Shown here: positions 14,764 to 18,475 of the stretch, piece after piece
Position numbering within the stretch: the first letter of the stretch is position 1
How the letters are laid out: the number at the start of each line of letters is the position of its first letter
Source of the DNA: Candidatus Levyibacteriota bacterium
GTDB lineage: Bacteria; Patescibacteriota; Microgenomatia; Levybacterales; UBA12049
Direction of reading: 5' to 3'
Length of the DNA: 18,475 nt
Assembly (NCBI GenBank): GCA_016182225.1
Contig: JACOXV010000016.1
Coordinates: forward strand, 1 to 18,475
Translations under genes and position numbers: made by a program
The notes under the pieces: generated by a model
Seen by the model: the letters and a program-made list of their open reading frames with translations, nothing else
Database searches by the model: none
What the model was told of the DNA's origin: nothing

Positions 14764-15341
14764 ATGATTGAAAATTTGACATCTTTTGTATCCTCCTTTG
14801 GATATATTGGAGTGTTTCTGGTAATGATGCTTAATTCGGATTTCATCCCCTTACTCACAGAAGCTACTCTTCCTTTTGCAGGCTTTTTGGCTAGCCAAGG
14901 AAAACTTATTATTCTTCTTGTCATTTTAGCAAGCGTTTTAGGAGATTTTGTCGGCGGTATAATTGCTTACTATATTGGTTATTTTCTAGAAGAGACCGTC
15001 ATTGTTTCCGCGATTAAAAGAATCTAATCAAGAAGCATGGCGCTCCAATTGTTTTTGTTGCCAAGCTAACTCCGGGACTTAAAGCGTGGACTTCTGTAGC
15101 CGCAGGAGTTTGCGAGATCAAACTAAGCAAGTTTCTAATTTCTTCTGTTTCAGCTTCAATTATCTATAACTCAACGCTTGTCTTACTTGGTTTTTATCTG
15201 GGAAAAAACTGGAGCGCTATCGTTAACTATTTCAACAAACTTCAATTTATACCTTTAGTTTTAATACTGCTGGGAATTCTCTGGTATATAAACCGCAAGA
15301 AGAAAATCATCAAACTTCCAAAAATAAAACATAAAATATAA
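14764..15341 (+). pseudogene. DedA-family gene 2, broken by an internal deletion with frameshift
   Basis: The first frame (14764-15027) encodes the N-terminal half: GYIGVFLVMMLNSDFIPLLTEATLPFAGFL, then VLGDFVGGIIAYYIGYFLEETVI and AIKRI before TAA. The C-terminal half resumes in another frame at about 15021 as NLIKKHGAPIVFVAKLTPGLKAW and continues through SVAAGVCEIKLSKF to KIIKLPKIKH and TAA at 15341. Compared with the intact copy next door, about 16 residues between the two halves are missing and the frame is changed. The substitution LNSDFIPLLTEA for LESALIPLPSE also shows drift from the paralogue: the first conserved Glu is Asn. The second half has no start codon in a good context, so no complete product is expected. 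Confidence 0.85.
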
Positions 15342-15348
15342 AAGTTAT

Positions 15349-15390
15349 ACAATACTCCAGTACTATGTAGTACTATACTTTTTGCAAATA
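15349..15390. repeat. Dispersed palindromic repeat, copy 2
   Basis: This is nearly identical to 6851-6892, with the same ACAATACTCC lead and AGTACTA-TG-TAGTACT hairpin, one base changed (G to A) and one T added in the tail. It lies eight bases after the stop of the broken dedA-2 gene and before the convergent exported-protein gene. Confidence 0.8.
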
Positions 15391-15420
15391 TATGGGATTC
15401 AGTAGGTGTTGGTTTGCGAT

Positions 15421-15885
15421 TTATTGATTTTCTGCTGGTATAGTTGGTACCCCTTCTGGAAGAGGACAATCTCGAGAATCAGAATAATATCTTAAAATAT
15501 CTCCATCCTGTAATTCTGTATTCGCATATACTACTGTTTGATAGATAGTGCCACCTTCTTCATCAACGGGATATGTTACACTTAGATAATCTTCGGTAAC
15601 TGAAGTATCAGGTCTTGTAAAATTTTCTGTACTCCTATCTCTTATAAATGCATCGTTTCTGGGATCACATTTCCAATCCGGCAAATCAACATAAATTGTT
15701 TGATTTATTGGTTCACTTCGTTCCGCTAAGCTTGCAGGCTGGACAATAGCCGGTACAGAAGTTTCAGAGGCATTAACTTTACCTGCAGTGGCTGGAACTG
15801 CAAGAAAGATAGCAGCTGTTACTATTCTTACAACTCTTACAACTCTTCCTAATCTGCCTGGATGTCTATCTATCTGTTCAACCAT
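15421..15885 (-). CDS. Exported or membrane-anchored hypothetical protein, 154 aa
   Basis: I do not recognise the family. The N-terminus is positively charged (RHPGRLGRVVRVVR) and followed by a short hydrophobic run (IVTAAIFLAVPATA) that ends in a plausible signal-peptidase site before GKVNASE. The rest is soluble, acidic and rich in Thr/Ser/Pro, with two cysteines (CDPRND and DCPLPE) that could form a disulfide outside the cell. The ending PLPEGVPTIPAENQ is Pro-rich. The gene has its own near-consensus promoter, with perfect -35, so it is probably well expressed and not dependent on lexA, which ends 47 bases upstream on the same strand. Confidence is fair that it is real and low for any function. 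Confidence 0.6.
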   Translation of the reverse strand: MVEQIDRHPGRLGRVVRVVRIVTAAIFLAVPATAGKVNASETSVPAIVQPASLAERSEPINQTIYVDLPDWKCDPRNDAFIRDRSTENFTRPDTSVTEDYLSVTYPVDEEGGTIYQTVVYANTELQDGDILRYYSDSRDCPLPEGVPTIPAENQ

Positions 15886-15896
15886 AATTTATCCGA

Positions 15897-15925
15897 ACTA
15901 TACTCTCTCTCACAAAAGATGTCAA
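15897..15925 (-). promoter_or_regulatory. Promoter of the exported hypothetical gene
   Basis: On the minus strand: a perfect TTGACA (15925-15920), 17-base spacer and TATAGT (15902-15897), with ATG 11 bases later. Leader about four or five bases. Confidence 0.72.
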
Positions 15926-15932
15926 ACAAAAA

Positions 15933-16568
15933 TTAGTAGCTCTTGAATTTGCGGACGATGCCGACGCAAACACCTTGGATTTTTAAGCTCTTTGGATAAA
16001 TTGGATCCATTTCGGAATTAGCCGGCTTAAGAACTACAGTATCCCCTTCTTTATAAAATTTCTTGAGAGTAGCCAAGTTATCATCTACAAGCGCTACAAC
16101 TATGTCACCGTTATTTGCAATATCCGATTTTTCAATAACTACATAGTCTCCGTCATAAATTCCCTCTTCTATCATCGAATTCCCTTTTACTTGAAGGGCA
16201 TAAGCGGTTTTTTTACCGGAAATCATAGAAGCCGATATCGTAAAGGTAGCATTTGGATCTGTATGAGGCTCCAGCGGACTTCCCGCGGCAATAAAACCCA
16301 TAAGCGGAAGGTCTATGGACGGAAGATTACCCTGAAAAGTATTGGCTATTTTATCATCAATTATTTTAAGCACACGTGTGTTGCCATCAACTTTTTGGAT
16401 ATAGCCTTTCTCGACAAGGGATCGAATAATAGTGTGAATCGTAGAATTGCTTTTATGACCCGTAGCTTTCGCTATTTCCGATAAAGTTGGAGAAAACCCA
16501 TACTGACTCTGGAACTGAGCGAGGTATTCAAGTATTTCCCTTTCTTTTCTGTAAAGTACTCCTGGCAT
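15933..16568 (-). CDS. lexA: LexA repressor
   Basis: This 211-residue protein is the SOS-response repressor with self-cleaving peptidase S24 activity. The N-terminal winged helix (residues 1-70, ILEYLAQFQSQYGFSPTLSEIA...STIHTIIRSL) binds DNA. The cleavage site is Ala95-Gly96 in FIAAGSP. Ser131 in GNSMIEEGI and Lys169 in ATLKKF form the Ser-Lys dyad. Length matches the family. The recognition helix (SNSTIHTII) resembles neither the E. coli nor the Bacillus version closely, so its operator may be new. It diverges from uvrB, a classic LexA target, across a 202-base gap with several palindromes; one, TTTGTC-AATAG-GACAAA, overlaps its own -35. That suggests self-repression. Confidence 0.95.
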   Translation of the reverse strand: MPGVLYRKEREILEYLAQFQSQYGFSPTLSEIAKATGHKSNSTIHTIIRSLVEKGYIQKVDGNTRVLKIIDDKIANTFQGNLPSIDLPLMGFIAAGSPLEPHTDPNATFTISASMISGKKTAYALQVKGNSMIEEGIYDGDYVVIEKSDIANNGDIVVALVDDNLATLKKFYKEGDTVVLKPANSEMDPIYPKSLKIQGVCVGIVRKFKSY

Positions 16569-16581
16569 AGTCTATGTATAT

Positions 16582-16611
16582 TTTATACGAAAAATAATAG
16601 AACTTTGTCAA
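16582..16611 (-). promoter_or_regulatory. lexA promoter
   Basis: On the minus strand: a perfect TTGACA (16611-16606), an 18-base spacer and TATAAA (16587-16582). The predicted start at about 16575 leaves a seven-base leader with no Shine-Dalgarno sequence. Confidence 0.68.
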
Positions 16612-16620
16612 TAGGACAAA
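16604..16620. promoter_or_regulatory. Candidate LexA operator overlapping the lexA -35
   Basis: TTTGTC-AATAG-GACAAA is an inverted repeat with 6-bp arms and a 5-base spacer, and one arm holds most of the -35 hexamer of lexA. A dimer bound here would block RNA polymerase. It is not the E. coli or Bacillus SOS box. Confidence 0.4.
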
Positions 16621-16622
16621 AA

Positions 16623-16637
16623 GAATCATACTGATTC
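16623..16637. promoter_or_regulatory. Second candidate operator in the lexA-uvrB gap
   Basis: GAATCA-TAC-TGATTC is a perfect inverted repeat with 6-bp arms, three bases from the palindrome on the lexA -35. The arm sequences differ from that palindrome, so the two may bind different proteins. Confidence 0.38.
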
Positions 16638-16690
16638 AATTTCTAATTTCTAAATAACCCCAAAGACTTTAATTTTTTTATAATGTTAAG

Positions 16691-16739
16691 GCTTGGTGTT
16701 TAGAGTTTGGTCCTTGATTAGGTTAATTAAACGCCAAGC
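16691..16739. repeat. Long inverted repeat upstream of uvrB
   Basis: GCTTGGTGTTTA (16691-16702) and TAAACGCCAAGC (16728-16739) pair over 12 positions with one G-U, around a 25-base loop. The right arm covers the edge of the likely uvrB -35. It may be an operator, an RNA hairpin or an intergenic element. Confidence 0.6.
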
Positions 16740-16750
16740 TGTGTTACAAT
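16723..16750 (+). promoter_or_regulatory. Probable uvrB promoter
   Basis: TTAATT (16723-16728), a 16-base spacer and TACAAT (16745-16750), preceded by TGTGT; TATAAG at 16751-16756 is an alternative -10. ATG 16771 follows with a short leader. Confidence 0.4.
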
Positions 16751-16770
16751 TATAAGTCGCCCATCAAACT

Positions 16771-18475
16771 ATGAAATTTAAGCTTAAATCTGATTTTAAA
16801 CCAAGCGGAGACCAGCCTCAAGCTATCAAAAAATTAACCGAGAGTATTAATATGAACAACAGACATCAAGTTCTTCTCGGTGTTACGGGCAGTGGAAAAA
16901 CCTTTACCATGGCAAATGTAATACAAAATCTTCAGAGACCTACCCTTGTCATCTCTCATAATAAAACCCTAGCAGCCCAACTTTATCAAGAATTTAGAGA
17001 TTTTTTCCCCAACAATGCAGTCTCATACTTTGTCTCATATTATGACTACTATCAACCTGAGGCATATGTTCCTCAATCCGATACGTATATTGAAAAAGAA
17101 TCTGAGATAAATGAGGAAATAGATAAGCTTCGCCTTGCCGCAACTACAAATTTACTCACAAGAAAAGACGTAATTGTTGTAGCTTCTGTCTCCTGTATTT
17201 ACAACATTGGCTCACCCATGGAATATGGAAAATTTGTTATGGAACTTAAAAAAGGCGTGGCGCTTGATCAAAAATCCATCATCCTTCGGCTTTCCGATCT
17301 TCAATATGACCGAAATGATTACGGAATGAAAAGAGGAACATTTAGACTTCGGGGAGAAAGTATTGAGCTTTTCCCTGCTTATTCGGACTTCGGGTTAAGA
17401 ATTGAAATAGATAATAATAAAATTACAAATCTTTTAGAATTTGACCCTCTTACCGGTGAGAATATTCAAGTTCTAAATGGGGCTGTTGTATATCCTGCAA
17501 AACACTACATGACTGATCCTCAGTCTTACGATAACGTGTTCAAACAAATAAGATATGACCTAGACCTTAGAGTAAAAGAACTGAAATCACAGGGAAAACT
17601 TCTTGAAGCACAAAGAATAGAACAAAGAACCAATTACGACTTGGAAATGATTAGGGAAGTAGGGTTTGTAAATGGAATAGAAAACTATTCCAGGTATTTT
17701 GACGGACGAGAACCCGGTGAGCCCCCCTACTCGCTTCTTGATTACTTACAGGAATGCTCCAGAGATTGGCTTTGTATAATTGACGAATCACATATAACCG
17801 TTCCTCAAATACGCGGGATGTACAACGGAGATAGAAGCAGAAAAGAGACGTTGGTGGAATACGGATTTAGACTCGCTTCTGCATTAGATAACAGACCGCT
17901 CAAATTTGAAGAGTTTATTAAGCGTACTCATCAAATGGTATATGTTAGCGCCACTCCTAACGATTATGAAATTTCTTTAGCTCAAGAAGGGGGAAATGCT
18001 GTCATTGAGCAACTGGTACGTCCCACAGGTCTCATTGATCCTAAAATCACCATAAAGCCTTCCAAAGGCCAAATTAATGATCTTATGGAGGAGATCGAAG
18101 AGAGAACAAAAAAGAGTCAAAGAGTTCTGGTAACTACCTTGACTAAAAGAATGGCTGAGGATTTGTCCTCTTTTCTTAAAGAACGCGGAATAAAAGTATC
18201 TTATCTTCACTCAGATATAGAAACATTGGATCGGCAAGATGAACTGGACAAACTTAGGCGAGGAGAATATGACGTGCTGGTAGGAATAAATTTATTGAGA
18301 GAAGGACTGGACCTTCCGGAAGTATCTCTTGTGGCAATTCTTGACGCAGATAAAGAAGGCTTTTTAAGAAGTAAGACTTCTCTTATTCAGATCATGGGGA
18401 GGGCTGCGCGTCACGTGGATTCCGAAGTAATAATGTATGCAGACAATAAAACTGGGTCTATGATAAATGCCATAA
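16771..18475 (+). CDS. uvrB: UvrB, excinuclease ABC subunit B (3' end outside window)
   Basis: The frame is open from ATG 16771 to the window edge, 568 codons; full-length UvrB is about 660-680 residues, so roughly 100 residues are missing at the end. UvrB receives damaged DNA from UvrA and positions UvrC for incision in nucleotide excision repair. It carries Walker A GVTGSGKT (37-44), SHNKTLAAQL, and the beta-hairpin YYDYYQPEAYVPQSDTYIEKE (about 89-109) that threads behind the lesion. It also has DESH (338-341), VSATPNDYE, INLLREGLDLPEVSLV, and motif VI QIMGRAARH (540-548), where IM and H replace the usual TI and N. It is divergent from lexA, which suggests SOS control. The UvrC-binding C-terminus lies beyond the window. 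Confidence 0.97.
   Translation, partial: MKFKLKSDFKPSGDQPQAIKKLTESINMNNRHQVLLGVTGSGKTFTMANVIQNLQRPTLVISHNKTLAAQLYQEFRDFFPNNAVSYFVSYYDYYQPEAYVPQSDTYIEKESEINEEIDKLRLAATTNLLTRKDVIVVASVSCIYNIGSPMEYGKFVMELKKGVALDQKSIILRLSDLQYDRNDYGMKRGTFRLRGESIELFPAYSDFGLRIEIDNNKITNLLEFDPLTGENIQVLNGAVVYPAKHYMTDPQSYDNVFKQIRYDLDLRVKELKSQGKLLEAQRIEQRTNYDLEMIREVGFVNGIENYSRYFDGREPGEPPYSLLDYLQECSRDWLCIIDESHITVPQIRGMYNGDRSRKETLVEYGFRLASALDNRPLKFEEFIKRTHQMVYVSATPNDYEISLAQEGGNAVIEQLVRPTGLIDPKITIKPSKGQINDLMEEIEERTKKSQRVLVTTLTKRMAEDLSSFLKERGIKVSYLHSDIETLDRQDELDKLRRGEYDVLVGINLLREGLDLPEVSLVAILDADKEGFLRSKTSLIQIMGRAARHVDSEVIMYADNKTGSMINAI

Noticed and set aside
7589..15341. Introns or inteins as the cause of the broken genes
   Set aside because: Residues are missing at each break rather than inserted, so splicing cannot restore the proteins.
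15391..15426. Short frame after palindrome copy 2 starting ATGGGATTC
   Set aside because: It is only about 11 codons, ends in TGA and overlaps the convergent gene.

Overview
The window is AT-rich bacterial DNA, most likely from a Candidate Phyla Radiation (Patescibacteria) genome, and probably from the Microgenomates side. That placement is inference. It rests on very compact packing, short divergent versions of core genes (a 228-residue delta subunit of DNA polymerase III, a short RsmI), a bifunctional-type phosphoglucose/phosphomannose isomerase, an enolase with the GAPARGER-type C-terminus, a YfhO-type membrane protein, intergenic GC-rich palindromes, and promoters that sit almost on the start codon. 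TGA, TAA and TAG all end genes, so the UGA-glycine code of Gracilibacteria/SR1 is not in use.

Layout. 1-350: the edge of a possible mobile segment, with the tail of a GIY-YIG nuclease, a tRNA-3'-end-like scrap and a small unknown gene. 457-1666 (minus): a cyclase/kynurenine-formamidase-like hydrolase and an RBBP9/YdeN-like serine hydrolase. 1667-1963: no gene, but a strongly paired 114-nt element. 1964-4402 (minus): a large YfhO-family membrane protein. 4403-4659: a possible small RNA with its own promoter and terminator. 4660-7578 (plus): an exported glycosidase-like protein, a YkuK-like RNase-H-fold protein, a small HELLH metallopeptidase-like protein and HolA. 7589-9808: two sugar-phosphate genes (phosphomannomutase/phosphoglucomutase and phosphoglucose/phosphomannose isomerase), both interrupted. 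9850-13372: intact PEP synthase and enolase, one base apart, forming a lower-glycolysis/gluconeogenesis pair. 13369-14067 (minus): RsmI. 14062-15341: two DedA-family genes, the second interrupted. 15421-16568 (minus): an exported unknown protein and LexA. 16771 to the end: UvrB, divergent from lexA and running off the window.

Two themes stand out. First, three genes (PMM/PGM, PGI/PMI, DedA-2) are broken by internal deletions that change frame, while the sequence on both sides of each break is well conserved. The erosion is either very recent or an assembly effect, and it would affect hexose-phosphate interconversion while the PEP synthase-enolase pair stays whole. Second, many genes have a clear -10 box only 6-9 bases before the start codon, which predicts leaderless or almost leaderless mRNAs. 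Palindromic elements and two possible structured RNAs fill the few non-coding gaps. No CRISPR array, rRNA or complete tRNA was seen.
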